Position numbers and translations under genes: made by a program. A stretch of 64,000 bases of DNA from Agrypnia vestita (taxonomy: Eukaryota > Arthropoda > Insecta > Trichoptera > Phryganeidae). Under the pieces are notes generated by a model that worked only from the letters and a program-made list of their open reading frames with translations, was not told where the DNA came from and did not search any database. Below, piece after piece: positions 1 to 12,011 of the stretch (within the stretch, counting starts at the first letter, position 1; every line of letters begins with the position of its first letter). The stretch spans positions 1 to 64,000 of the forward strand of contig JADDOH010005025.1 in NCBI GenBank assembly GCA_016648135.1, written 5' to 3'.

Positions 1-1219
1 CAGGCCTAATAAACCGCAAGAATGTCCTAGGCATAGTAAACAAAATAGCGGTCAAAGCTGTAGTGTTTCTATGTTCACACGTTTTAGCTCAAAACGAATA
101 CTATAATTTTCACATTTATAATACAAGACGCGAATTTCTAAACGAATCATTTTAAATAGTTCTGATTGAAATCTACATGTTTCATATTTATTAAATGAAG
201 GCGCGAATTCTAAACGAAACACTAACATTGCTCAAAAACGGGACCCTATATTTATATATGCTTAAAATGAAACGCGAATTCCCGAATGATAGCATTTTAT
301 ATAACTAAATGTAACGAAATCTTATATAGTTTATAAATAAGAAGACCCGGCCCCAGGCGGTTTATATATATTTTCAATATAACGAGGCCCCATAACATCT
401 TTATAAGTATAATACAACCCCGGTCTATCGAAACAATGTACTAGAAGTTTTATATGTTTGAATACATGATATACGTTTTTTTATACGCGTTTTTATACGC
501 GAGATTTACGTTTTCGTACAATACAAAGTAACCCAAATTATACAACCGCGAAGTTTACATCACTCCTAAAGTATGACCAGAACTAATTGAAACATTTTTC
601 CATAGTTTAAGTCCGCGAGGCAAATATCTTTCATAAAATATGAAATAACCGAATCAAATTAAACATATTTTTACCTTATAGGCTTTCCCCAACGCGCGTA
701 ATAATCCCGGCCACATGAAACGGTTTTATATGTTTTAATAGCGCGGGACCTATGTTTTCCTATATAGTATAAGATAACCCGGGCCGAACGGAAGCAATTT
801 TATATACTTTATAAAATAGTGAAACTTGTACTTCTGTAAAACCGTAAATAAACCCCGACCCCCACGAGATTATTATATATAATTTTTTAGAATAATGAAA
901 TTTCATACATCTGTAAAATTGTAAATAAGTCCCGACTCTCACGAAATTACTCTATATAATTTTAAACGAAATGGAAACCTAGATTATTATGGGCTGAACC
1001 TGATACCCCGCGAGATCAGCTATATATTTTTCACTAGACGTATTTTAAATCCCAGAATTTATTCGCTATAATTTTAACGGACTCTTACTATTAACCATAA
1101 ACAAAAAAAATTATTAAAATAAACTAAATATTCTTTCGATAACTAAAATAAACCCGGTCTAATCGAAACATTTCATATAACGAAATATTATATGCCTTAC
1201 AACTGTAAAAATTAAAATG
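1..1219. repeat. Degenerate AT-rich satellite-like block
   Basis: No gene is visible. The stretch is very AT-rich but is punctuated by recurring GC-containing words. A CCCGG-type word followed by GAAACA/GAAGCA and TTTTATAT occurs near 415, 705, 778 and 1153. CGCGAATT followed by TCTAAACGAA recurs near 132 and 200. A segment of about 78 bp around 843 is repeated around 920 (GTAAATAA, CCCGAC, CACGA, TATATAATTTT). This looks like an old tandem or dispersed family rather than unique DNA. I cannot name the family. Confidence 0.5.
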
Positions 1220-1220
1220 A

Positions 1221-2170
1221 GACCTCGCGTATTTAGCAAAGATAGGTATTTTATAAGACTTATTTAAAATCGAATCTGTTAGTAACAACTCCTTTATCTT
1301 TTTACAGCTTCCCGCGTGATTAGCGTAAAATAGGTATCTTTATAACGCACAGCTAGTTTCCAGAGATCCGCCAATACTATACTTAGTAAAACGAAAATTT
1401 AACTAAATTTGAACTCTACCTTTTCCTGAAATTCTGCGAATATTATTCTGTGAACCTAGTAAGACGACAAAAATAATTAACTTTATAGAACATAGTGATT
1501 TCCGAAGTTCCGATATGCCAGATTAATTACCTTTATAAAATAAAATCAATCCCGTACTCTGAGTTAAAACTCTTTTGACAGGACCTCGCGTATTTAGCAT
1601 AAGATAGGTATTTTATAAGACTTATTTAAAATCGAATCTGTTAGTAACAACTCCTTTATCTTTTAACAGCTTCCCGCGTGATTAGCATAAAATAGGTATC
1701 TTTATAACGCACAGCTAGTTTCCAGAGATCCGCCAATACTATACTTAGTAAAACGAAAATTTAACTAAATTTGAACTCTACCGTTTCCTGAAATTCTGCG
1801 AATATTATTCTGTGAACCTAGTAAGACGACAAAAATAATTAACTTTATAGAACATAGTGATTTCCGAAGTTCCGATATGCCAGATTAATTACCTTTATAA
1901 AATAAAATCAAACCCGCACTCTGAGTTAAAACTCTTTTAACAGGACCTCGCGTATTTAGCATAAGATAGGTATTTTTACAAGATTTATTAACAATTTCCC
2001 GCGTGTTTAGCAAAAAATAGGTATCTTTATAACGCACAGCTAGTTTCCGGAGATCTGCAAATATCAGTTCTATATATGCCGGACTAATCAACTTAATAAA
2101 GCGCAGTAATTTCCGAAGTTCTAATATGCCAAATTAATTACCCTTTATAAAATAAAATCAAACCCGTACC
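1221..2170. repeat. Tandem repeat, ~361-bp unit, two full copies plus a shortened third
   Basis: The word GACCTCGCGTATTTAGCA begins at 1221, 1582 and 1944, so the period is about 361 bp. Copies one and two are nearly identical over their whole length. Copy three lacks an internal part but keeps the CGCACAGCTAGTTTCC segment and the end of the unit. High identity between the copies suggests recent duplication of part of the satellite-like block on its left. Confidence 0.85.
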
Positions 2171-3529
2171 CCCCTTTTCTTTTATCGTGAGCAATGTCGA
2201 AGAGTATATTTACCCGTATACCACTTTCACTTGAAGTTAAACTATAATTTTCACTATAACCACTGGAACACTCTAAGTCGACGGTCACTTTCACTCAAAA
2301 AAAACAACCGACGCGGATTTTGCGCTCCCGTAGACCATCACCAACTGCCCGATTTCTGCTGTGTCTTGACATTTTAAACCCCCCCTAGCAGCCAACGGTC
2401 CTAAGTCGTGTGTTTCCAGGATTTTCAATATCCTACTTTCCTTGAAACCAAATTCTTTGTTCCTAAGATTCAATTTGGCAAAAAAAAAACCATATCTCCA
2501 CTCGGATATGTCAGTTGATCCCACCTCCTGTTGCCGTCTCTATCTCCATCCCTGTGCCCGTTTCGGGACGGACTTGGTGGCTTCAGACGGTTTGAACTCG
2601 CTTCACAAGCGCGATAATTAATTTTTAATATTTAATTTCTAAGTTCAGTCCATATTGTCGTTTGATCAACCGTAACCACAATCTATCGGGTACTCCCCTA
2701 ATCATAGTTGATGTTTCTTCATTATCTACCCTTATCATGTCCCGTTCTCCCGTATTTTCACTCGTCTTTATCGGAAATTTAACGTTTCTTGGCCGCTATA
2801 TCATGGGATCAATTTCCATATATTCACCACGTGCACACTGCATACCTAGATATAACAATCATCCAAAGGTACTATACCTAATTTTAAATTAATTTGGGGC
2901 GATCTTTTCTCGTGAATCATCCAATGAATCCTGTTTTTTGGCCGCGACTCTCCGCGCACAGGGACGTATTAGCTCCCTCCGTTGCGGAATTTAAACATAA
3001 TATGTAACCATTTATTATTATTTTTATTGGCAGTAAGATTGATCCACAAAGTAACTATGTTACATAGACAGTGAATATTCTCGAACAATATACTACTGGA
3101 AGAGTACTATTCGCTATAACACAATAAACTATTAATGTAAGTTAAATTAAATTTTTAAATTCAGTGGAAGATTTTTAAGATCGTTTTGCTTTTAATTTTT
3201 TCCCAAAAACAAAATAAATAAACAAATAAATAAACACACAGATACACACTCACACAACCCACTATTGGACATGTTTTTATTATTCTTTTATCGATTGTAT
3301 GTATGTGTTTTCGCGTAATTGGCCCAAAACTCTGTGCATCAATTATTGTCTTTTCTCCAAAGATTGATTAATTATATGGCTGTAAGAAACCCAATAAATG
3401 AAAACAAATAAAACAAATAAGTAAATAAACCTCCAGTGCCGCAGGCAAGGCGTCGGATTAATTCAGTGCTCATTTATTGCCAAGGCACTGGACGCCTCCG
3501 CTGATGAACTATATACCGCTCACCATGTT
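2171..3529. other. No gene recognised
   Basis: The longest open frame here is 77 codons (2291-2524, minus) and resembles nothing I know. There is a short (AAAT/AAAC)n and CA-rich tract near 3205-3260. I see no splice-bounded exon and no terminal repeats. Confidence 0.5.
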
Positions 3530-4124
3530 CTTAGAGGTGTGTTGAAAGATTGCTAGTATCTGTCGAATCGGTCTCAAGCAGTTGTCCGCATCTGTACGTT
3601 CATCATTATTACATGCTCTTGCTATATCCGTTCCACTTCACATTATTGTTCCTCCCGTCTTCGAATTTCTATCACACTATGTTCTCCTATGTTTTTGGTA
3701 CTTATATGCTTGCTTTTTACTTGCATTTACTCCTATATATATTTGTTTCATTTATCCATCCATCTATAAGATCCCCATACGCTTTATCCTTTTATTTCAT
3801 GTGTATATGGGCCGCAAATTCATATTATTTTATTTACAATATTCTTATCTAGATACACTTGTTCCAATTATGTTTTGTGGTTATTACTACCAAACCCGGC
3901 GAAATCTGAGCTAGAATAGCCAATCGTATACACGTTACCCGTCCTGTTGAAACTACGCTAACGTCGGACAGGTTTGTAGTGATTACATAGTTAATATATT
4001 GTATCTATATTCGAGTATATTATTTTCTTGTCGTGCCATTAATATGCTTACACGTTATCGTTATCTCTTTCCTAACTGTATATACCGTCATTGCACAATT
4101 ACCTATCTGTTGTAAAAGCCTGAA
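3530..4124 (+). mobile_element. Non-LTR retrotransposon 3' end, fragment
   Basis: It is similar to 40455-41046. Both begin with GTTGAAAGATT/ATTGAAAGATT and CTAGTAT..GTCG, run through a T/A-rich stretch, and end with TTGTAAAAGCC(C)TGAAGAGCGTT. The second copy has an A-rich tail, which gives the orientation and suggests a non-LTR 3' end. No coding part remains. The clade cannot be assigned. Confidence 0.55.
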
Positions 4125-4448
4125 GAGCGTTAGTCTACAGATAAATATAATAGAATTATAGTTAACTTCTCTACCCGCCTACGTTATTCGACTCCCGCGA
4201 AACGAAAATGAATCATTATTCGCTCCTCGATAGAGCGTCAGTCTACAGATAAATATAATGGAATTATAGTTAAATTTCCTATCTGCCTACGTTATCCGAC
4301 TCCCGCGAAACGAAAATGAATCACTATTCGCTTCTCGACAGAGCGTTAGTCTACAGATAAATATAATGGAATTATAGTTAACTTTCCTATCTGCCTACGT
4401 TATCCGATTCCCGCGAAACGAAAATAAATCATTATCCGCTCAGTTAAG
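4125..4448 (+). repeat. Three tandem copies of a 108-bp unit
   Basis: Units begin with GAGCGTTAGTCTACAG or GAGCGTCAGTCTACAG at 4125, 4233 and 4341, an exact 108-bp period. Each contains ATAATGGAATTATAGTTAA or a close variant, then CTACGTTATCCGA and CCCGCGAAACGAAAAT. The array starts exactly at the GAGCGTT that closes the non-LTR fragment on its left, so the unit may be an amplified tail of that element. Confidence 0.92.
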
Positions 4449-5789
4449 GTCACCCCTCTGGTACATAGTGTACGTTTTATCCGTGCTTCACGGCCAATTC
4501 TTATAAATTATTTATGGGCGTTTTCCTCTCGCGATCCCCCGATTAGACCTGCCTTCCTTAGTTTTGCTCAATATTCTGCCTCTCTGTTGCACGGGGATCC
4601 ACTCGAGATGAAGATATACGGCTCTTAAACGGTTTCAAAACCCGAGCAAAAAAGTCAATAATTCAGAAACCTCGTGGAACTGTCAATATCATCGTCACCT
4701 TAGAGTAGACGTTAATCGGTTTTTTAACGGCTTAAACTGCAATAAACGCGACCTAAATCTACGAAAGCCGTGTTCAGTATTTTTTTTGGGAAGCACATGT
4801 GGACCGCTCGGACCGCGCCGATCGTCAACCATTTGTACCAAACGCGGCTTTACCACAAGATTAATATGTTTTATAAGAATTGAATATTAACTGCTCGTAA
4901 CCTATATCCGATCAATCGCTACTAACTCCGTCCCAATACTAGCGTTTCATCATCCCCAAATTTTTGTAGCGCCAATACTCCGCCAGGTGGGTTTAGCTCA
5001 ATTTTTTCCCGCGTAGCATTTAAATCATCTTAGAGTTCTAAATAAAATAATAAAATAAAATAAAAAAAAAATCTATAGAAACAGGTGATTCATCACATGC
5101 GTTGTCTTCAATAACTTTAATATTGAACTTGCGCGTTTGTTTTTTGATAGACCCTCAGAATAGATGATGGATAAAATATTTTTAAAATAAAATATTTAAA
5201 AAAATAAAAATTATACTCATTTTTGAAGATATCTTATTTTGGCGCATTTAGGTTAAATTTTTTATTGAAAGCAGTGATGCGAGATCATGATATGCGCGCG
5301 CAACCATTAAACTACCAAAAATTTATTCTCTTAAAATTAGTGTTCCAGTAATATCAATAATCTATTGTCGACCATCTTGAATCGAGTACCAATCATAAAG
5401 ATGTTCAATTCAATATCTGACGGATGATTGGTTATTTGAATTGAAAATTATAACTGTTTATTGAATTACGATTTCATGTCATTGTTGATGTTATTGCAAA
5501 AACGATATAATTGTCAGATATTCGTTTCAAAAAAAAAAACATATTGATTTTTTGAAACTTGTGAATACGGAACCGTTGTAGGCCGAAAATCGATAAAGCA
5601 TGAAAGTAAGGCACTTAAATTTTTTTGAAAATGCACATGTATGTCCGCGATGCTGCGGCTTTAAATATATTCGAATCGTTTCGAGACGTCAATTCGAAGA
5701 CATGTAGGTATCTCTCTTTTAGCTATCACAAACTAATAGTTACCTTTGTAACACTTCAAAAACAAATATTAAAATTTTCATTCTTGTAC
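4449..5789. other. No gene recognised
   Basis: Mostly unique-looking AT-rich sequence with a short GC-richer patch near 4780-4870 and A-rich runs near 5045 and 5530. No open frame with recognisable similarity, no splice-bounded exon and no paired terminal repeats were found. Confidence 0.5.
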
Positions 5790-6370
5790 TTTAGGCTCAC
5801 TCTAATATACAGGCTCACCCTTATACATGGCCATCAAATTTGTATCCTGAAGGAAGAGTGAGAGCAAGGATCCTGGCTGAGTTGAGTTTTATAAGGGGGG
5901 TAGCGGGAGTCACAATCCTCCTGGCAACCCCAGAAGGAAGACGGCCGGTGGGTCACCCCAGATTAAACCGGGAGAAGCAACAGAAAAATGTGTATGAAAA
6001 CAGAATGGGTCTAGACTGGTTGACTCAATCAGAAGCAGCGCAAGACAGGGGAACACGGAAACACCTTGTCAAATCTTTGGGCCCTCGACCCTACTAGGAC
6101 AAGGGGATGAAGGTGATGATGATGATCATCATTATACATGCACCTTAATATCTTAATTAATTAGTATATTATACTCATCATTTTATCTCTGTTATTTTAT
6201 ATAACTTTTGACATTATTATATATTTATATTAACTCTGTATTCTACATATTTTATCTTTATTACTTATACTTACTTTTACTTACTCTCTCATTTTATATT
6301 ATAAGGTAATTAGTACAACATCAAATTACTGTAATAGGTTTTGTAACCGTTGAAATAAATAAATAAATAA
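5790..6370 (+). mobile_element. Non-LTR retrotransposon 3' end with reverse-transcriptase C-terminal remnant
   Basis: The frame at 5840-6097 ends with residues of the type GRRPVGHPRLNREKQQ, then DWLTQSEAAQDRGTRKHLV and SLGPRPY before the stop. The arrangement GxRPxGxPR followed by W..AQDR..R..LV is usual at the C-terminus of insect non-LTR reverse transcriptases. A GATGATGATGAT tract follows the stop, and a second 3' end with a (AAAT)n tail finishes near 6370. No upstream catalytic domain remains, so this is a 5'-truncated dead copy. Confidence 0.7.
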
Positions 6371-7277
6371 ATAATTTTCTCAAAATAATTACGATATCAA
6401 TATGACTCATATATATTATATTGGTATATTTATTATTAAAGTTTAATTTACTTGCATTTATCAGATACTAATTTGCAGGCTTTCAATAATAATGGAAAAA
6501 TTAATTCGTTCGAATTCGAACACAACTGGAATTTATATTTTAACGTAAGCAGCTGTCTAAGGATAAACATATTTAATCATAAACGTATAAATAAATGGTA
6601 AACATAATGGATTGTACGTAATAAAGACAGAAATGACATTTTTATTTCAAAGTCGTACAAAATAATATTTTTGACATATTTAAGGTGACATTTATTGCTT
6701 AAGGTAGCTTAATCGGTAGGCAATCTAACTTGAAATTTAAAACCGGGGTAGAATCGTTTGGAACTGACGAGCTGCTCTGAGCACGTTAGTTCCAAGGAAG
6801 TTTTAGTAAAAACAATCTCTAGTCCTGAAATAAAATTGTCTCCTAATTTTTTTACAATGTTGTATTAAAATCTTGTTAATATAGTCCGTGTAAAAACAGA
6901 ATGCGATATAATGTTTGGCATATGTTGAAGCACGTCTTTCAAATGGTATTTCAACAATAAATTATTAAATCAGTTGACTGTATATGCGTCAGTATTTTAT
7001 TAAAATACTACATAATTTTTCTTTAATTTTTGTTTACTATTATGAGGTACTATTATACTAAACATATTATGCATATAGTGGTAAGCTAAAATCATATAAT
7101 GGTTAAACGGCACAGATAACATTTTATTTATTTATTTATTTTTTATTAATATTTAAGGTTACATTATATTTTACATATTTGATAGACATTATTTAATTTT
7201 GAAGAATTTTTTTCAATTTTTTTACAGTCCCATGAATGTAGAAAGTGTGATAGAAATAGAATTTTTTTTTAATATAT
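6371..7277. other. No gene recognised
   Basis: AT-rich sequence without a credible open frame. A (TTTA)n tract near 7121-7140 could be the reverse-oriented tail of a short retroelement, but I cannot delimit one. Confidence 0.45.
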
Positions 7278-7584
7278 TGTTACGTGGCGTGGCTCGCTCG
7301 AAAAATGAAATGGCACAACTCGTAAAATAAATCTTTTATTATCGCTTGTACATTATCTCTCACATTTTACAATCGCTCGCAACGCAATACTACTGCTATT
7401 TTTTATTCAAACACAAAAGAACAGCTCTCTTTTGTTTTTCTACTCGGGTAAGAACCCTTCCATTTCTTCGCTATTTATTAATCATGTTAGTTCTTATTTC
7501 AACCACTGGGCATACCGGCCCGCCGTTCTGCGCATGTGACACTTTTCTATGGAACTGTCAAATGTCAACGAACAGCTCGTTACA
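7278..7584 (-). mobile_element. Solo LTR (307 bp)
   Basis: The segment starts TGTTACG and ends CGTTACA. It is flanked on both sides by ATAT-type sequence (ATATAT before, ATATAT after), which fits a 4-6-bp target duplication, though the low complexity weakens this. On the minus strand an AATAAA-type signal lies in the second half and the end reads GCCACGCCACGTAACA. That resembles the GCCACG..GTGACA ends of the LTRs at 16096-16633 and 21951-22517. No internal retrotransposon sequence is attached. Confidence 0.72.
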
Positions 7585-7619
7585 ATATATAATACATACA
7601 TGCAAAGAAATATATATTT

Positions 7620-7992
7620 AATATTATATTTATATTTAAAGATAAGAATGTTAAGTTAATATTACAAAATTTAAAAATAAGCATGTTAAGGTTAAATATC
7701 ACCAATCTCATCACTTAAATGTTCAATGATTTTACGCTTGAACGCATTTGAACTATGCATAATGTTGTATAGTTCTAATATTCACTGGTAGATAATTGAA
7801 ATATTTAATTCCTAGGAATCTGTAGTAGTGTTGCATGGCTGTTTTACTGCATCTAAGTATATTTAGGGTTCCAATCATGTGCGCTCTTTTGCTACGTCTA
7901 TTTTGATTTTGAACTATATTTTTTTTTTGATTGATAGTTTCTTTGTGTATTTGTAATATTAAGTTATCCATTGTTATCTTCGAATGTAGCAT
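7620..7992 (-). mobile_element. Non-LTR reverse transcriptase C-terminal remnant
   Basis: The minus-strand frame at 7753-7992 contains KRAHMIGTLNILRCS followed by YYRFLGIKYFNYLPVNIR. The pattern LGIKxFNxLPxxIR is the common ending of jockey/CR1-like reverse transcriptase ORFs. About 130 bp of AT-rich 3' sequence follows toward 7620. It is truncated upstream and dead. Confidence 0.6.
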
Positions 7993-8860
7993 CTTAGAGC
8001 AACCACCCCCAGATTAAAAGTATTTTAAGATGGATAATCTTCCAGCAACTCTTTGGTCGATCGAAAAAATAAACTTAGAATGCAGCATCATCATTAAGCG
8101 TCTACTCTCCGAATACTGTGAAAATATTTCGAGATGAAAACTCTACGACGAGACAGGGGAAGAAAGTCGGACCAAGTAATGGAGTCTGTTAGTGCTTCAA
8201 TCTCCTCGAAATTGAGTTGAATAGAGAGGTCTGGACGAGCATTCGCAAGGGTGCGGGCTGATGATCCTCGGTAATGAAGAGCCGATCGAGAAAGAAAGGA
8301 AAAGAAGGAAACTGAGGATGCATCTTCGCCAAGACAATTGTCTCGAGAGTGGCAGTAGAGCCTGAAAAATGCATATTATTTTATTCAACTCTCCTCACTT
8401 TAAAGAAAATAAATACTTTATTTTATTAAGTTACAGAGCTAGGATTAATTAGAGCTACTCATGAAATTGTTTTAATTTTTGTACAAACTTTTCAATTTAA
8501 CTATTTTTGGGCAGAGTATGAAGCAATATTATTTTTATGTGCATGTGTATAAGACATTCAACCAAATTATTAACACACACATTTGAATACGCCTGAAAGT
8601 TTTCAATTTGTAATTCTCTTTCGGAATATTTTGAGTACCTACGTTAAAAATTCTCAAGAACGCAATAGTGGATTTTGTCCCTATAGGTATCAATTTTGTA
8701 ATTATCGGATTCCTCAATCAAAGTTTATATACGAAATTTGTAATATTCTGTTTTTTATGTTACACTAGAATCATCTGGTAAATGATGATTTTTTAAAACC
8801 TAATCTTAAAATAGCGAAAAAAGTCTATCTTACTTAATAATGTAATTAATATACAGGGTG
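7993..8860. other. No gene recognised
   Basis: Two overlapping ~60-codon minus frames (8189-8388) and two others near 8540-8768 show no family features. The GC content near 8130-8360 is higher than in the surroundings, but I see no splice-bounded coding signature. Confidence 0.45.
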
Positions 8861-9358
8861 TCTCGTAGCTTTAAGAAAACACTTTGGGGGAGTATTCTTT
8901 CTTAAATTATGAATAGAAAATATTACTTACACTTTGGATGAAATTTTAACAGTTACGGAGATAAGCGACGTCAACGTTTGCATTTTTTTAAATAATCCTG
9001 TCTTATCTTTTGTTAAACTTTAGACTATAATAAAGATGATTTATTTTGATTATTTAAAATACATTCCCTTTGAATCGAATCAAATAAAGTGATTAAAATT
9101 TTAAAACAATTTGAAAAATATTTTTTGTAAGCTCATTTTATTCAACTTATTTATTTTATTAAAGCGAATGAATTTTTGATGTTCCATTTTAATTGCTTTA
9201 TTGATTGACAATCCAACGTTTTGCAGAAATATTAAAAATATTTTTCTAATTACTGAATCAGAAATATTAAAAAAAATGCAAATTTTGATAATTTTCTACT
9301 CAAATTTGAGTGAAGAAGACTCACCAGAAATTTATGCTACTAGCTACGAGACAAACTT
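8861..9358. mobile_element. MITE-like element with 12-bp inverted ends
   Basis: TGTCTCGTAGCT at 8869-8880 is the exact inverted complement of AGCTACGAGACA at 9342-9353, enclosing about 485 bp. The left end is preceded by ATACAGGG, a word that also opens repeats near 41714 (ATACAGGGTGG) and 60527 (ATACAGGGTT). Related right-end words (AGCTACGAGA) occur near 38367 and 39096. No transposase is present. The exact ends and family are uncertain. Confidence 0.5.
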
Positions 9359-9456
9359 CACGTAAAATATATTGTAAAAAATGGTATTCTAAAAATGGTA
9401 ATTGGTACAATTTTATGATATTGTTATCGTATATTTTTTTAGTAAATTCAAATTAT

Positions 9457-9520
9457 GGTATAAAATGGAATTGATTAAAAGTGAATATAGCATAGAATGG
9501 AATTGATAAAAAGTGAATTG
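9457..9520. repeat. Imperfect tandem duplication (~33 bp)
   Basis: ATAAAATGGAATTGATTAAAAG is followed directly by a second copy in which a few bases differ (ATAGAATGGAATTGATAAAAAG), each followed by TGAAT. This is local replication slippage in AT-rich DNA. Confidence 0.75.
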
Positions 9521-10316
9521 ACATATGTGGTTTGGTTTTATTTAAATGACACCTGGAGCTGATAATGTGTCTGCAAAGATTGGATTTTGAACAAAATAAA
9601 TCAAACAAACCAAACTAATATCTGAGAAAACACAAAATTGCTTCTTGAGATTTTCGGAAGAAAGTTTGACACGACTTTAGATGTTTTTACAATGTCTCGA
9701 AACTTTAGAAGTTTCTTCTGCGGGCGAGAGATTGGTTTGTGATTTAAATGAGAAGATTAGACATGGGTACTTTATGAAGAAAAGTTTACATCGTTAAATG
9801 CAAGCGTTTTCTTACCGAAATCTCCAATTATGTCTTTATTTCTACCATTAACTTTCTAATTTGTTCTAAACTTATATATTTTTTTAAAAAATCCCTTAAT
9901 ATTCAAGTAATATGTTTTTAAATCCTTTTTATTGCCTCCACTGAATGGTCTATCTTGTCGAACACACTTCCCGTCATCCAATCGAGCTGAAATTTTACAT
10001 ACAGACTTGATGACGATGACAATGCATTCTTACACAAACCTATTTATCTTACATTTGGGGTCACACATACACACACGCACCCAAATAGCAAATTTATCTC
10101 GTGTATTCGGGCAAGTACCTACTTTCTGTTATTATTCTAAAATTATTTAAATCATAGACACTTTAAAATTTATCTCTATATTTTAAATTGTTACAAAAAA
10201 AAACTGGCTTAAAAATTACTTCATAAATTGTGCCATAAATCAATTTTTTATTTCACGCAATTCAATTTTTTAAATTATACAAAATTAAAAAAAATATTCG
10301 AAGTGAGAATCACAAA

Positions 10317-12011
10317 TCAATATATATATAAAGAAACCCGTGTTTCAACCCGTGTCATACCCGTGTAACCGCCAAGTTTTCTTCACAACCAGATACTACC
10401 ATCTCCTGGTGGTTATGGTGGTGGATAGCCCTGGGTGTCCCATTTAAAATGTGCGAGTTTGGTGGGGGTGGCTGACCGTGGGTGGGAGTAGGTGACGAAA
10501 ATGTGCATTCTAGCACATTGTTCCAGAATAGGCCCGCCGACTGTGTCGGTAAGTCTCGAAGGTTCCGGAAAATCTGCTCTAGAAAGTTCTGGAAGGAGAA
10601 CGTTCTAAAAAATTCCCAAAAATTCTATAAGGTTCTAAACTAAGTGGCGAAGTGTGCCGGTGAGTCAAGAATGTTTCAGAATGTCCAGTAAAGCTCTAGA
10701 AAGTTCTGGAAGGGGAGTGTTCCAGAACGTTTGATAAAGGTCTGTAAAATTCTGGTGGCGGAGTATGTCTGTGATTCTATAAGGTTCCAGACTGTTCGGT
10801 AAAGTTCGAGAATTTTCTGGTTGGAGGACGTTATAGAAGATTCACGAAAGTTTTATAAGGTTCCAGACAAAGTGACGGAGTGTATCTGAAACTCTATAAG
10901 GTTCCAGAACGTTTGATAATGTTCTAGAATGTTCTGGAAGGAGAACGTTATAGAAGATTCTTTATTCTTCTAAGGAATGTTCTCTTGCGTTCCAAACAGT
11001 GTGGCGAAGAGTGACTGTGAGTCTAGAATGTTCATGAAGGTTCTCGAATGCCTTAGAAGATTCTAGAAAGACATAGTTCAAGAAGTTCTAAAAGTTTCCA
11101 AACGGAGTGGCGGAGTGTGTTGCTGAACGTAGAAGGTTCTAAAATGTTCAATTAAGTTCTCGAATGTTCCGGAAGGAGAATATTGTAGAAGATTCCCGAA
11201 AGATCTCTAACGTTCCAAACAGTGTGGCAAAGTGTGTCTGTGAGTCTAGAAGGTTCCAGAATGATCGGTAAAGCTCTAAAAATTTCTGGAAAGAGAACGT
11301 GCTAGAATATTCCTAAAAGTTTTATAAAGTTCCAAACTGAATGGCGGAGTATGTCGGTGAGTCTAGAAGGTTCCAGGACGTTCATTAAGGTTCTCGAATG
11401 CTTTAGAAGGTTCTGGAAGGAGAAAGTTTAAAAAGTTTTTATAAGGTTCCAAACCGAGTGGCTGAGTTCATCGGTGAGTCTAAAAGTTTCCAGTAGATTA
11501 AGAGAAGGTTCTAGAATGCTCTATAAAATTCTGGATGGAGAAAGTTTCAGAAAGTACTATAAGGTTCCAAACTGAGTTGCAGAATGTGTCAGCGAGTTTT
11601 AAAGGTTCCGGAAAGTTTTAGAGGGTTCCAGAATGCTCTAAAAATTTCTGGAAGGAGAAAGTTCTACAAGCTATCAGAAAGATCTATAAGGTTCCAGACT
11701 GAGTGGAGGAGTGCGTCGGTGGGTCTAGAGGTTCCAGAAAGAATTATAATGCTTTAGAAGGTTCTGGAAAGGGTAAGTTCTAGAAGATTCCAGGAAGTTC
11801 TATAAGATTTCGGAATGAACTAGAAAGTTTTGGAAAGTTCTCTCTAGAGTGTTATGATTGTGCGCTAAAACATCTGTTGATATTTTGGCAAAGCGAAGAC
11901 GTTCCAGCAAGGCAATCCAATCACAGATGCCGAACAAGCAAAAAAGAGACGTCAACACAATTCTATGCTTACCGAATTATAGTACCGAGCGAAGCCGGGC
12001 CAACCAGCTAG
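10317..12011 (+). mobile_element. Non-autonomous Helitron (1695 bp)
   Basis: The left end reads TCAATATATATATAAAG after an A. The right end reads ACCGAGCGAAGCCGGG...CAGCTAG followed by T. That matches the TC...CTAG ends, insertion between A and T, and GC-rich 3' stem of lepidopteran Helitrons as I know them. The first ~200 bp (CGTGTTTC, CCGCCAAGTTTTC, GGTGGGGGTGGC) are shared, inverted, with 58618-59075. No Rep/helicase ORF is present. Most of the interior is the tandem array described separately. Confidence 0.82.
10540..11850 (+). repeat. Tandem array of heat-shock-element-like units inside the Helitron
   Basis: About ten degenerate monomers of roughly 110-130 bp can be followed by the recurring word GAGTGGCGGAGTGTGTCGGTGAGTC or variants of it (near 10632, 10740, 10868, 11000, 11100, 11220, 11340, 11455, 11570, 11700). 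Between these words the DNA is dominated by alternating GAA and TTC spaced by two bases, the pattern bound by heat shock factor. Runs of three or four alternating units are exact at 10582-10594, 10699-10711, 10922-10939, 11157-11174 and 11249-11261. Whether they act as heat shock elements is inference. Confidence 0.85.

Noticed and set aside
2291..2524. 77-codon minus-strand frame in a GC-richer patch
   Set aside because: No similarity that I can name. It lies beside the satellite-like block and has no gene context.
6479..6544. Segment with CAG before and GTAAGC after, tested as an LRR exon
   Set aside because: 66 nt long, and no frame gives the LxxLxLxxN pattern.
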